A stretch of 53,161 bases of DNA from Saccoglossus kowalevskii (Eukaryota > Hemichordata > Enteropneusta > Harrimaniidae), in assembly GCF_000003605.2 (NCBI RefSeq), contig NW_003142305.1:307259-360419 (forward strand), given 5' to 3'. The notes beneath the pieces are model-generated. The model searched no databases. It was not told the DNA's origin and saw only the letters and a program-made list of their open reading frames with translations. Made by a program: the position numbers and the translations under genes. Of the stretch, positions 36,401-46,029 are shown piece by piece. How positions within the stretch are numbered: position 1 is the stretch's first letter; each line of letters begins with the position of its first letter.

Positions 36401-39400
36401 TATGGCAATGTTTGGTAAACAAAAATTATTAGTAAAGTAGTTACAAGGTGAAATCCGGCAAAAGGAAAATTCGATAAAAGAGCAGGTAATGGATCTCAGC
36501 GCCGCCATTTTTTAAGGCATGAATGGAACAATATATGCGAAATGAGAATTACCATAAAGAGTAGAAACAATTTGAGAATCGAGAGTTGTAAACGGGATGA
36601 AAGCTGCATGTTATTGATGCCATGTGTAATGTACAGGTAATCTATTTCCGTTGTACGTGCGCTGAATCTTTAATACTTACCAACAGTACCCATAGTGCCA
36701 CAGAAGTCACCATGACTATCTCGTTTAAATACGACATGTCTATTGCTGACGCCCCGGCGCATGCGTGAATGAACTTTCTGCCGCAATGGTTGGACGATCA
36801 AGTCGTGGGAACCGTGTTTTATAACACCGCTCTAAAACACAAAATACTTATAAGTTAACTAATTGCACATATGTTTGTTTGTTTTTTTCCTTTGGAGGGT
36901 GAGATTTTCCTGTGTGTGTGTTGTTTTCGAGATATGTTTTATGTGTGCTCGGAAAAATTGGAAATGGTCAGTGTAAACGTGTTAAAGTTTGAGTAATGTG
37001 TTGCGCCTTTTGTCTTTAGTTCATTATTTTATTTTTGACTCGCTAAATGATTTGACTTATTCAAGGCAGGAAAGGCCTAAATGCAATATTCGTATCAATA
37101 TAATGCAACAGTTTAGGTGGATATATAGAGACGTCGTAACTATCAACATTGTTGACAGACCGCAACAGCGCAATATCCATCATCCAGTACAATGTGACGA
37201 AATTTGAGTGGTTCATATACAAATATGTAACCTGGGACTACACGTAATCACCTGTAAACACGTGGTTTGTCTACTACAAGACAAGTTTGAATAAAACCTT
37301 GTAACCTAGTTCTTTATTTCTCAATACTCAGAGCTGCTCTATAGTATAACCAAATATTCTTGATTAACTATGTTCCATTTTCTATAACTCTCTCAAACTA
37401 AGTTAGCATCTATCTGTGTATTCATGTGGTATGACTCAATGGTCAATGTGTATTTATGTAGAATTCGAACTGTCATACAGATTATAAGTACAATGGCACA
37501 AGTAATATATATTTCAATGCACAATTGTGCATGCTTATTGTGTTAAAACTTGTATGTATCTTTATGCTCACCATTCCATCAGACATGCAGAGAGCTACAC
37601 TTGAAAGATTTGATCCATGGACATCACCATGGTAGCAAGAATGATCTGTAGGAAGGTTGTGTGATACAGATCCATCTCGTCCGAATCGCTGAACCAGAAA
37701 TCCGGGAGCCAGAAGATCTACAACATGAAAAGATAAACACTATGGAATCAATCGACGTTAGTAATTCTTAAGAAAAGTAAACTACCCACTAGTACCACAT
37801 ACATATAACACTGAGCGATGACTTTAGTGAGGTTAGTGAGCATCAAGCATAAAATTTCGAATATTAATTCGAGGTGTTTGGTGACATCGTCTTACAATAC
37901 ACAGTACGCATAACTTACCTGTGTTCTTCTTCAGATGCAGTTGTAGGGATTCTCCAAATGCATCAAACGTCAAGTGCAGATGGTCGCCACGTTTACCGTC
38001 ATGGAAGTTGTTGGTGATGTCTATCTCCGATGGTGTTGTTATTTCATAAGCAGGAGCTACAGAAAATACAGTATAAAATTCGTCAGATCGAAACTGAATG
38101 TTGTTTGGAAATACAGCAGTCATTCTTGGTAACTGACAACTGAACCTAGAATGGTATAGTATGAGGATAAAATACAAGCCGATATTATGTATTACCTTCA
38201 TCTGGCGAGGACACTCCGAAATGATATTTGAGCTCGTCTTCAGTCATGGTCAAATGAATCTATCAATAAATGCATGCTCTCATTTATTATGTTGTTCATT
38301 TTGTAAATAAAAATATGTTTAACATGTGTTAACTTAGACCGTTTTGACGCAGTGTGTCCCAACTAAATAATTATGGTAATTTTATTTAGACCAAAAAATA
38401 TGAATAGCAAAAAATTATATTTAATATCTTTTTGAATACGCATTGAATTCGTGGTTGTGTGGAGTATACAGAATTCGGATGTGAGACATTGTGATATATA
38501 AATGTATCGATGAACTTAATCATAAATCATAGCCCAATGAGGACGTGTTTTTGATCACACAATCATGACTCAAAGAAAGTGTACAGTTGTTATAGTCTAT
38601 ACCTTTTTGTGGGCAAATAAAGATTCTATTCTGTATTATGGATGTATTTTTAGATATGATATATCGTTCTCTATGGTTGGAAATGTGTAGATAGTATTGG
38701 AAGAGAATGAGGCCTTTTATTGTGAACCACTGTTTATCGCGTATATTTAATTTATTTTAATTTTCAAATATGAGATACGAGGAGAGTTCAGAAGCAGTGG
38801 TAGACAAGTCATTATGCGTAAAAATTACCATGGGAGAGATAAGTGTTGGGTGTAGCCCGATGTCCCGTGGTGTTAACTACTTATACACTATGTTTTTACT
38901 TAATTTGAAGTACTATGCAAGATTTTTTATTCAAGAAATCATTCTCTAACTAAATTCCACTATCTGATTGCTTCCTAGTGCTGCAAATCAATTGACCGGT
39001 GTACAAAACACGTTATAGCACTTTTTGGCCCCTCGACATTGTTCTAACCATGTCTTTATTAACCGGTTGGAAACTCAAACCAATGGAAGATTTTTTAGGC
39101 TGAACTTGTAAAGAGTGATTTACACCTTTTTTTAGACTGATGTAACCTTAGTTGAAAAAAAGACCATTCTGTGTAATGAACTGTTAAATGATGAATGTAA
39201 TGCTGGGTTACATCTTGTTACTGGGATACTTCTGTTAGAGAATTAATATTAGGACCACAGATTGTTTCGCTCTGTCACTACACACAAAGCTGATTTAAGA
39301 TCAACCGAAGCCGAGTTAGATGCATGCTCACTCATCTCTATGTTTCTAAAATTAGATAGTTTGCAATCAAAAACAGAAAAACAAAATCTTCCCAGTGTAA

Positions 39401-42400
39401 TTATTTGAAATTCCAACAATATAACCATACAATTTAAATAACACAACAACGCATTGCTTGAAAACAGGTTACCGTCGGTGACTCCTTCGATACATTCCAA
39501 TCACCTAAAAATAACCCATTAAAGCTTGGTAACGTCTCAGTTTGTACTCGTTGATCTGCGCAACAGCCAAAGTCGCCATCTTTGTTTATATGAGACCCAT
39601 CTCGCGCATGCGTGGCGCGACGACTACCGCCCTTTAATGTTAGCACGGGCTGTATGAAAAAGATATGAATCCCCCCCCAAAAAAACGCCCTCTGTAGTTG
39701 AATTATATATCCCATAATCCTTTGCAAGTTCCACTATGTAGTTAACATGTTTCTTCCCTACAGTCGCCACGCCGCGTCTTGTTCGCTATGGCACTGTAGG
39801 TCATAACTATGATGTTATCCGACTGGTTCCAAGATATTATACGATTGTCAGAGATGATATACGGTTGGTTCAGCCATGTCACAAGATTGTCAGGAATGTT
39901 ATACGGTTGATTTCGCAATGTTAATAACATTATCAGGGATATTATACGACTGTCGGTGACGCCAGTTTAGGATTGACTTATTAAAGTCTTATCACTCTCT
40001 CCCCTGTCCGCTTATCTTCGGCTCTTTGGGCGTATGGAGGGTATTGGTTAGTTAATTATATTTCACACTGTGGAGAAAAAATTCTGTTTTCTGTATTCAC
40101 ATTTAGCTCTGTCTCGGGTATGACTAGACAACTCAGATCTAGAGGGCCATAAAGTTAACATAGACAATAAAATTCAACCTAACAATACCTCTCTGTAGAA
40201 GAAACCGAAAAATGGTAAAAAATACAACCTATTCGGGTATTTTAATGGAGTAAAATGTTTAGTTTGTCGGAAACTAAAAACCTGGTCTCTAGAGGGTTTG
40301 CAGGGAGCCATAAGCCAGTGGGAAAGGACCAAATTGCCAGTTTACTGTAAATTTTGAACAAATGTATTTTCCAAGGAATGGTCAAGTTGATCTAAAGTAG
40401 GTTAGATGTAAGATAAGTATGCTGAACGTAGTAACATACTCATACATTCATATATAAGTGTCTGTATATTTACATGTATGTATTGAGGTTTAGTTGACGA
40501 AGACTAACATCCACTCATTTAGAAAAAAAACGGTGAAAAACATAAAACTGGTTGTACATTTGTGTTCACTGCAAATCGGCCATGTAAATGAATATTTAAA
40601 ATATTGTACTTTCAGATTAAAATGTATAACTATATTCAATATAATCAGGAAATCATTGTTAGATGAACCTTATTTGATGCCTTATAATTTGGAATGGACT
40701 TTGCTATAATTCCTGACCTATGAATTCTGAAAATTTAAGTATACCATGGGACATAATTATTTTAAAGATAAAGTTTTCACTACTAGTAAACGGATGGTGT
40801 TGAGACAGAAACACGATTGTGGCATATATGATGACACGGTGTACACACCTGTACTAAAAAAGATATACTCATGGACAGCCTCAGTATCATGATGATTTCC
40901 TCCTTCCCATGTAATTGCTAAAGGTGTATTTGTTTCAAAAAAATCAGCATGTCAGATATAACTCCGCCTTTTGAAATGTATAAAGAATATCAAAGCAATT
41001 GGAATGGCAGTTTTCAAATACTAGTAGTTTAAAGTAGCATTTTGCACCCTAAAATGACAACAATACTCAGTAACATTTCAAATTTGAAGATACTGTCACA
41101 AAAACATGATAGAGATCTACTTAGAGTACGTACATACAAAATAGAAAATGCAATTATAGTTTAATGATTTTCAAGAAGAACAAGCAACCCGATAGCCTAA
41201 ATAGCTATGGCACAGGACATACATGCCCACCTAACTTCCATTAATATTGTGCATATCCAATTGACAAATATGACGAAATACTAACCAAAAATATGTGTGC
41301 CAAGTGTGGTTTATTACAGTAAGCATTGAAACTGTTCTCGAACTTTTCGCATTTCAGTGATCGTTGACGTGACCTCATGTAAATGGGGGCAAGGGAGGTA
41401 GCTGGTACAGTTTTACGAGAAATAAAAAGGGCTTTTTACAATTTACAAGGAAAAATAGACGTTTTTTACAATTTACAGTGATAAAACATTGAATGGTCCG
41501 AAAAGCTCTCCAACTCAAATTCTCCGCCGTTGCTGCGCCGTGTGGCATATTACCCTCGTAATGCTCTTCATTTGGTTAGAGGGCCTTTTACGTCTTGACA
41601 TTCAATTTTGCAGTGAATTATGTCATCTAGTCGTTTTACAGTTTCTAAAATGTAATTTCCCTGGATTATTCTTTATGATTTTTTTATTTGGATGTGAATT
41701 TTTGTACGTACCGAGAAAAATTACACATTTTTACAGTGTACGAAAAATATATTTAATTGATTACGTTCTACGTCTAGCCTGGATTACAGAATTACGGAAT
41801 TTATTTTTTTTCAATTTACGTTATACAAACAAAAAAATATTGCAGTTACGTTGAACGAAAATAACCCTTGCCCCCTCCATGTACACGTGTGCAAAAACAT
41901 TGTATAATGTTGGTGGATATAAGATTTCGCAATTATTTTCACTAGAGTACAATGTATACCAGATCAAGGATCTTTTTTACTAGTAAGGACACCCACACTC
42001 AACAATAAATAGAATGAATGGTCAAAGGTTTTTTGAGTCACGTGCAGCTATTGGCAAATGAGTATATGAACCATTGATGCTGAAGGATATATTGGGAGGG
42101 GTGAGGGTGAGTTTATAATAACTGGTAGTAACATGCTGTTTCTTTGTCTTCAGGGTGCAGCCTGACGTTTGTTGCCTTCTTGGTTATTCAATTATGGATA
42201 CAATATTAACGGTGGGTTGAAGATGTGATGATTCGTTGTTGGGTCTTTATTTAGAATACTATTACAACTATACGGTGTCGTCTGAAACATTGCATCTACA
42301 TGTTTTTGTGTATTTTTTTATTTTTGTAGATCCTGATAACAATAACTATTGAATATGATTTCAGAAAAACAAGGTATGCTGAACAAGATTTATTAATTAT

Positions 42401-44855
42401 TGTTGGCAATATTTCATTTTTTTTTAAAAAGCAAACTGTGCCAAAACTAGTTGTTGTGTATGGATTTTGGTTGTAAAATATGAAGATAAAACAGTGTTTA
42501 ACGAACTTGGTTTTAATATAAATACCTACTTGTACTTAGTAATTTGTTTATGGTAAGAGGCAGGTATTATTCACATTTACGGGATGGGTCTTTTAGAATA
42601 AAAGCAAGGGCTTTTGTGGTCATTTCTTTATTTTCAATTTTCAGAAGCAGAATTTAACAAGCATATTGTAATAATAACCAGGACGACTGTCAAATCTGTC
42701 ATGTTTTGCAAATTATAAAAAATGCCTTATTTACAGGCTAAATATTATGTATTACCCTTTTGCTACCTTAATTGACAGTGGTTAACTTAAATAAATTTAA
42801 TTGTACATTTAATTGATTACAATGGCATTACACAGCGTGTATGTAAAGTGTGTTTTGATTAGATATAATGCAGAAACACAGCTGTGTGAATGTATGTATT
42901 TAGGATTAATATAAGTAGCCATTTGATTTGATGGGAAACAAAAGTCAATAAACGAAATGATATTTAAATGCTCATTACTAAATCGCCAAATTTATCGTTT
43001 GCCGAATATGACTGATGCCCTTTACCCTTTGGCCGTTGTGAAGCATATTCATATCACTGCTTTATTATATGATTGGTTAATACATGGTCACGTGGGATCA
43101 TTCCACACCCATACAATAAACTATTTATACCTACATGACAAACTAGTCACAAGATATCACCACCTAAGAAACAGTTAACAATATCGGCCTATACGACAAC
43201 CTATTTTCAAGGTCCCTATTCCAACAATCTCTCCTACATGAAAAATCATTCCCCACAAAATCTCCCTGATGATAAACTATCCCCACAATCCCCCCCCACG
43301 TGATAAAATAGACAAAAGACCTCCACACGTGACAAACGTGACAAAGGTGACAATATGACAAACTGTTCCCACAATCTCCCTACGTGACAAACGTAAATGC
43401 ATTAATTATTCACTGGATTTTAAATTTGCTGTTTTCGCTCATAAGTAAAATCCACTAAATTTGATCTATGTAAACATGTAACATAACAATACAACTCATC
43501 TTTCTATGAAATTAATAAACAGTGATTATGCTCAAAACATCGAAATAGTTAAATTAAATGTCAGTGAAAATATATGGTTTCACAGTATCCTCAAGATCTA
43601 CCCATATGACAAACTATTTTCAAATTAACGTAATTTTGAGAGACATTGAGCAGAATATTTCAGTTGTTTCAAAAAATGCGTGTGTATACTTTGAATTCGT
43701 TGTTTACTTAATAGATTTGAACCTGATCTCTAACTTAATGGTTACGATAATGCCTACCTACCAGGCCAGTGGCATTTAGTTTGGGGATTATGGCGTCCTG
43801 TCAGGGGGAGTACAAACTGTCGGTCCAGTGTACTCCCAGTGCTCCGTAACAGAACACAACATCATTATTACACGGGGTTGTGGATCAACGACTGGACATA
43901 AATACCTGTGTATATTCATCATGAGATGGGTGTGCCAGCTTACGAGTTACAGTGATTGAATTCACTGAAGGATACCCTGGCCTAACTAATATCGGCTACT
44001 CATTAAGTCAATTAAATAAATAAGGAAAAAGTGAAAGTTGAAACTACTCTTAGTCAATTGGAATATATTCGCCACCATGTAGTGTACCTGGTAAATCAAC
44101 ATTCCTTTCTCTACGCAAATAAGTAAACCGCCAGCGTTGTTAAATGTATATATTAATAAAACACATACACATTGCATTGCACATTCTACATTGTGAATGT
44201 AAATTAACAAATCACACACATGTATTTATTTGTAGATTAGTTAGTGCTCAGGCATTTCAAAAAACGAACAGTATCAAGGTGTGGAATTTGGAAAAGTTAT
44301 TACTACAATTATTGAAAAAAAAAGTACCATGACTTAAATATGAAGATTACTGCAAAACGAAATCGATATGACGTCATGATATACTCGTTTATTGTGTTGA
44401 CAACAGCGGCTTCTATGCAATAAATATTATATTCTAATATATAAAGTATTTTATTCTATGTTTTAATATTCCCTCGTAAGAGTATCGCGGAGATTAAAAT
44501 AACAAAGTGAATGTAATCCCACAGTCAGGTACACTTTAAAGAAGGGGGTACATAAAACAAATATAACCTGAAATACACCATTTGATAAATTGCAAGCATT
44601 TGTAAGAATACAATTTCAGTGCTACATTGTACCTGTTTTGCACAGATCAGTGCTACAATTTACCCATGTTTTGACATGTTCCTGACTCAAATATTGGTCT
44701 ATTCAACAAATAGTACATGGTTAAATTTGACATAAACAAACCATAAAATAAACATATATAATTGTTTTGTTTTTTCATACCTGTGATTTGATACCGTAGC
44801 AGTAACTTATCATCTGAATATTACATAATAAACTCAGCCATCGCGCCCATGCCAT
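22800..44855 (-). CDS. Gene 2: ADAMTS metalloprotease with three C-terminal CUB domains, 29 exons, 1322 aa
   Basis: The exons, in transcript order, are: 44855-44781, 38259-38196, 38056-37919, 37717-37572, 36831-36681, 36197-36052, 35828-35745, 35200-35076, 34518-34363, 34148-34014, 33652-33508, 33264-33163, 32917-32766, 32229-32166, 32055-31947, 31238-31102, 30284-30164, 29896-29819, 29572-29415, 29164-29011, 28814-28682, 28293-28089, 27990-27837, 26977-26796, 26335-26176, 25856-25666, 25381-25216, 24491-24322 and 22967-22800. Every phase joins and they sum to 3969 nt including the stop. Order: signal, prodomain, reprolysin, disintegrin-like, TSP1, Cys-rich, spacer, three TSP1, three CUB. It is a predicted secreted zinc endopeptidase of extracellular matrix or plasma-type substrates. 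In vertebrates only ADAMTS13 ends in CUBs (two, after seven further TSP1 repeats). Here there are three after three, so orthology is not established and the substrate is unknown. Confidence 0.93.
22968..24321. other. Last intron of gene 2 (1.35 kb)
   Basis: This is a long AT-rich intron with a gtgagt donor and a gctctag acceptor. It includes a perfect 14-bp tandem duplication, TTTTGGTAATTGGG, near 23965-23992. No exon or element is recognised. Confidence 0.55.
24492..25215. other. Intron 27 of gene 2
   Basis: This intron separates CUB2 from CUB3. It is AT-rich, and no repeat, element or additional exon is visible. Confidence 0.5.
25216..25856 (-). CDS. Gene 2 exons 26-27: CUB domain 2
   Basis: Exons 25856-25666 (phase 1-0) and 25381-25216 (phase 0-1). 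Motifs are [65 protein letters not shown] and GYHGRFKT. Four cysteines are in CUB spacing. The acidic DYVE is kept, but the late Asp of a calcium-binding CUB is Asn or Ser here (HSNAG). The internal intron falls just after DYVE, the same place as in CUB1. Confidence 0.93.
26176..26977 (-). CDS. Gene 2 exons 24-25: CUB domain 1
   Basis: Exons 26977-26796 (phase 1-0) and 26335-26176 (phase 0-1). Motifs are [58 protein letters not shown] and KTGFRIAY. All four cysteines are present, and the acidic residues expected of a calcium-binding CUB are retained (HDYV, MSDD). It is the best-preserved CUB of the three. Confidence 0.93.
26978..27836. other. Intron 23 of gene 2
   Basis: This 859-bp intron separates the TSP1 block from the CUB block. 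It has a tttttacag acceptor and a donor read as gtgtgt after GTAG. No repeats or elements are seen. Confidence 0.55.
27837..28293 (-). CDS. Gene 2 exons 22-23: TSP1 repeats 3 and 4
   Basis: Exons 28293-28089 and 27990-27837. Repeat 3 reads [20 protein letters not shown] ... CDGNKP ... CNDNDCP. Repeat 4 begins [20 protein letters not shown] and ends [10 protein letters not shown]. Both carry a CxxTCG O-fucosylation motif. Repeat 3 has the W-x-x-W type C-mannosylation pattern. Exon 23 has two possible donors: only the one after CCCGTAG keeps frame with CUB1. Confidence 0.93.
28457..28646. mobile_element. MITE with 18-bp terminal inverted repeats in intron 21 of gene 2
   Basis: The left end CCAATAAGTCGCGCCCTC and the right end GAGGGCGCGACTTGTTGG are inverse complements at 17 of 18 positions and flank a 190-bp AT-rich interior. 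The right end stops 36 bp from the exon 21 donor. There is no coding capacity. The superfamily is not clear, and the palindromic ends suggest a cut-and-paste DNA element. Confidence 0.7.
28682..29164 (-). CDS. Gene 2 exons 20-21: end of spacer and TSP1 repeat 2
   Basis: Exon 29164-29011 ends the spacer ([19 protein letters not shown]) and starts TSP1-2 with [10 protein letters not shown], an O-fucosylation motif. Exon 28814-28682 continues with [19 protein letters not shown] and CNVHNCPA. This is the normal ADAMTS spacer-to-TSP1 transition. The phases are 0-1 and 1-2. Confidence 0.92.
29011..29896 (-). CDS. Gene 2 exons 18-20: spacer domain
   Basis: Exons 29896-29819, 29572-29415 and 29164-29011 (the last shared with TSP1-2). 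Motifs are [54 protein letters not shown] and YYVPL. The ADAMTS spacer is a cysteine-poor beta-fold exosite that sets substrate choice. One unusual cysteine occurs early (RYCHI). Confidence 0.9.
30164..32055 (-). CDS. Gene 2 exons 15-17: cysteine-rich domain
   Basis: Exons 32055-31947, 31238-31102 and 30284-30164. Motifs are [62 protein letters not shown] and [14 protein letters not shown]. The last is the invariant ADAMTS block at the Cys-rich/spacer border. All phases join (0-1, 1-0, 0-1). Confidence 0.93.
30285..31101. other. Intron 16 of gene 2
   Basis: This 817-bp intron contains a run of ten Gs near 30411-30420. An open minus-strand frame at 30455-30637 is unrecognisable. No element ends are found. 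Confidence 0.5.
31507..31537. repeat. Perfect 13-bp hairpin in intron 15 of gene 2
   Basis: CGAACGCCCTGTG, a 5-nt loop AATTG, then CACAGGGCGTTCG form a perfect inverted repeat. It is GC-rich against an AT-rich intron and would be a very stable stem in the plus or minus transcript. It is about 270 bp upstream of exon 16 in transcript terms. Confidence 0.8.
32166..32917 (-). CDS. Gene 2 exons 13-14: end of disintegrin-like domain and TSP1 repeat 1
   Basis: Exon 32917-32766 begins [11 protein letters not shown], closing the disintegrin-like region, and continues [31 protein letters not shown]. Exon 32229-32166 continues [10 protein letters not shown] and MCNMQ. This central TSP1 is the family hallmark. 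It carries the CxxTCG O-fucosylation motif. The exon 13 donor lies next to the minisatellite. Confidence 0.95.
32307..32740. repeat. 31-bp minisatellite in intron 13 of gene 2
   Basis: About fourteen tandem, imperfect copies of a 31-bp unit (AACTCAGTCTCACTCATTCA followed by GTTGTCATTGT on the plus strand). Central copies are the most alike, and edge copies carry deletions. The array fills most of the 536-bp intron between exons 13 and 14. Its right edge fades into sequence resembling the exon 13 donor region. Confidence 0.92.
33163..33652 (-). CDS. Gene 2 exons 11-12: disintegrin-like domain
   Basis: Exons 33652-33508 and 33264-33163. Motifs are [59 protein letters not shown]. This is the ADAMTS disintegrin-like pattern, and no RGD is present. 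Exon 12 ends GGAATG followed by gcaagt, so the next intron uses a GC donor. A GT three bases further on would break the frame. Confidence 0.93.
34014..36197 (-). CDS. Gene 2 exons 6-10: reprolysin catalytic domain
   Basis: Exons 36197-36052, 35828-35745, 35200-35076, 34518-34363 and 34148-34014. The domain opens [17 protein letters not shown] and YVLTLMNI, then [25 protein letters not shown] and [10 protein letters not shown]. The zinc site HEIGHNLGMSHD spans the exon 9/10 junction, with ligands H357, H361 and H367 and catalytic E358. NIMAS supplies the Met-turn (M381). All catalytic residues are intact, so an active peptidase is predicted. Residue numbers use the exon 1a form. Confidence 0.96.
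34519..35075. other. Intron 8 of gene 2
   Basis: This 557-bp intron lies between the exon ending VLLTR and the zinc-site exon. No repeat or element is seen. Confidence 0.5.
35201..35744. other. Intron 7 of gene 2
   Basis: This 544-bp AT-rich intron has a gtaagc donor and a ctgtacag acceptor. Nothing else is visible. Confidence 0.5.
36681..38259 (-). CDS. Gene 2 exons 2-5: prodomain with cysteine switch
   Basis: Exons 38259-38196, 38056-37919, 37717-37572 and 36831-36681. Motifs are [68 protein letters not shown] and [15 protein letters not shown]. These give the classic ADAM/ADAMTS propeptide. C185 in DFCGT fits the cysteine switch. A perfect furin consensus, RMRR (164-167), lies before the switch. 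A weaker basic site, RRQVSR (201-206), lies at the expected maturation point just before the catalytic domain. Confidence 0.92.
36832..37571. other. Intron 4 of gene 2
   Basis: This 740-bp intron has a gtgagc donor and a gttttag acceptor. A T/G-rich stretch lies at 36868-36930. No element is recognised. Confidence 0.5.
39540..39740 (-). promoter_or_regulatory. CpG-rich block with NRF1-like and YY1-like motifs
   Basis: Within AT-rich DNA, this block contains CGCGCATGCGTG, an NRF1-type palindrome. On the minus strand it also contains AAACAAAGATGGCGAC, which resembles a YY1 box around an initiating ATG. The short frame after that ATG ([13 protein letters not shown], then a stop after 24 codons) shows no clear donor. 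It could be a promoter for a non-coding or alternative first exon of gene 2, or part of a transposon. It is weakly supported. Confidence 0.3.
39800..39950. repeat. Degenerate tandem repeat, unit about 42 bp
   Basis: Three to four decayed copies each contain a TTATACGRTTG or GATTGTCAGRRAT-type core. The regular spacing makes the minus strand read NQP-Y-N/I-I-P/S-DN every 14 codons, which reflects the repeat rather than a protein. Confidence 0.55.
41375..41884. mobile_element. About 510-bp element with short inverted ends
   Basis: CATGTAAATGGGGGCAAGGG on the left pairs, with small gaps, with CCCTTGCCCCCTCCATGTAC on the right. The interior is T-rich and reuses TTTACAATTTACA-type blocks near the left end. 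Plus-strand frames inside (such as 121 codons from 41489) have no recognisable domain. It looks like a non-autonomous DNA element in the first intron of gene 2. Confidence 0.5.
43080..43400. repeat. Degenerate repeat rich in ACGTGACAAACT and CCCACAATCTCCCT
   Basis: Several diverged copies of a roughly 30-40 bp unit combining TGACAAACTATT and CCCACAATCTCCC occur here. A further relic lies near 43590-43625 (CATATGACAAACTATT). The copies are irregularly spaced. Confidence 0.5.
44781..44855 (-). CDS. Gene 2 exon 1a: signal peptide
   Basis: This 25-codon exon runs [12 protein letters not shown] ... CYGIKSQ and ends in phase 0 at CAG before gtatga. The hydrophobic run [10 protein letters not shown] acts as a signal core. 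Exon 2 opens in phase 0 ([10 protein letters not shown]), as required. It is the nearer of two related first exons. Confidence 0.7.
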
Positions 44856-45000
44856 TTTTACGTTAATGCAACTGGCGTTAAATCGCGATAAGGCAGCTCC
44901 ACGGTGTACAGTGTTAAAAATGTTTGAGTTGGAAAGGAATTAGTTATAGAGTTATCATAATCACGTGATCGCATAATTTATTATGAGGAGGCAAATACTG

Positions 45001-45050
45001 TTTTTAGACTTCCGGATGGGGTTACCAGCTTGCAACTTTGCCTCGCCAAG
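45001..45050 (-). promoter_or_regulatory. Conserved block upstream of exon 1a
   Basis: On the minus strand the core GAGGCAAAGTTGCAAGCTGG, followed by TAACC, lies about 145-190 bp before the exon 1a ATG. The same block, slightly changed, precedes exon 1b at a similar distance. It is probably a promoter or 5' UTR segment retained in both copies. Confidence 0.45.
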
Positions 45051-45962
45051 GATTATATTCTATGGGATAGTTAGGTTGAAGTAAACAGGTTAAAATCCCG
45101 AGTGACATCTGTTATTTGATGAGGAACCCGTGCTTTAAGTTCTCGACATACAGTGTGATGTAAACGGAGTATGAGCAAACATTTAGCGAAATCGGATGTC
45201 TAGTGATTATAATGCTTCACAATTGAAGGTACTATGTTGTTATAACGGGCGAGTGGAATAAATACATCTTTTCAATAATAACAATATTGTTTGGATTAAC
45301 TGAGCACACATCCTGCTAATATTTCAAATTATTATGTTTGCCCATCGACATATTGCTGCAAAATCGGCAGTCAAATGTGGCAGTCAAATCAATAGTTGTT
45401 GTATTGTACATTTTACATGTGCTGGCAAAGATTTGATGTATTATTCAATATTAAATAAATAAATTCTGAATAAACAGTGAATAGTTATTTGAAGTATTTA
45501 ATCTGCATTATAATGATTTATATCATATACATGTAACACTGATTAAAAGGTTACACTCATTAATGTATCAAATAAAAGTACAGTTCGGGTGGTCAGATTT
45601 CATCTAAAATAAAGTATTTGTTCGTTTCACCCAAATCTGCAACAATTATGCAATATTCTAGATTATAAAAACATATATATCATTAAACATGAATAAATAA
45701 ATTTCCACGTACATATATTACAATATATGCATATGCAAACATATGCAAAATATGGCATAGAAAGTAAACATACATCGTTTTCTAATACACTACACAGACA
45801 TGGTTCCAACAGCTGTCACCAACTTTACAAATGCTATAGGAAAGAGTGCGTTAATTACACGGAATATGCGACAAAACGATAAACGGGAGAGATTTAGATC
45901 TATATCTAATTCTTTAAGCTTGTCACTTCACAGTATGTGGTCAAATTAGAAAATACAAACAT

Positions 45963-45963
45963 A

Positions 45964-46006
<43 letters not shown>

Positions 46007-46009
46007 ATA
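45963..46009. repeat. (AAAT)n microsatellite
   Basis: About eleven perfect AAAT units. On the gene 2 strand it is a (TTTA)n tract beginning about 20 nt after the exon 1b splice donor. Confidence 0.95.
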
Positions 46010-46029
46010 CAAACTAATAACTTACACAC

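Larger units (their letters stand above)
38260..44780. other. First intron of gene 2 (6.5 kb from exon 1a)
   Basis: No exon of another gene is supported. It holds a CpG-rich block (about 39540-39740), a short 42-bp tandem repeat (about 39800-39950), a MITE candidate (41375-41884) and a degenerate ACGTGACAAACT-type repeat (about 43080-43400). The length is typical of a first intron that carries regulatory DNA. Confidence 0.6.

Noticed and set aside
38057..38201. An ATG spanning the exon 2 donor opens a signal-peptide-like frame through intron 2 into exon 3 of the ADAMTS gene.
   Set aside because: The intron has a good donor and acceptor, and splicing restores the conserved propeptide from exon 2 to [13 protein letters not shown]. 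The intronic reading matches no ADAMTS sequence. It could only matter if the intron were retained.
22800..38259. Idea that the window is vertebrate ADAMTS13.
   Set aside because: It has three CUBs instead of two, three rather than seven trailing TSP1 repeats, and a full-length prodomain with a cysteine switch, unlike the short ADAMTS13 propeptide.
39249..39727. Minus-strand frames with hydrophobic starts considered as an ADAMTS signal-peptide exon.
   Set aside because: No donor in phase 0 follows a proper signal core. The exons at 44.8 and 46.1 kb fit far better and share sequence with each other.
41489..41854. 121-codon plus-strand frame.
   Set aside because: It falls wholly inside a MITE-like segment, is rich in Phe/Leu from T-rich DNA, and matches no family.
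43910..43990. Possible third copy of the ADAMTS first exon (AAGCTGG near CACAGGTATTT on the minus strand).
   Set aside because: The resemblance is limited to a few short words; no leader frame ends in phase 0 and the CYGI-SQ end is absent.
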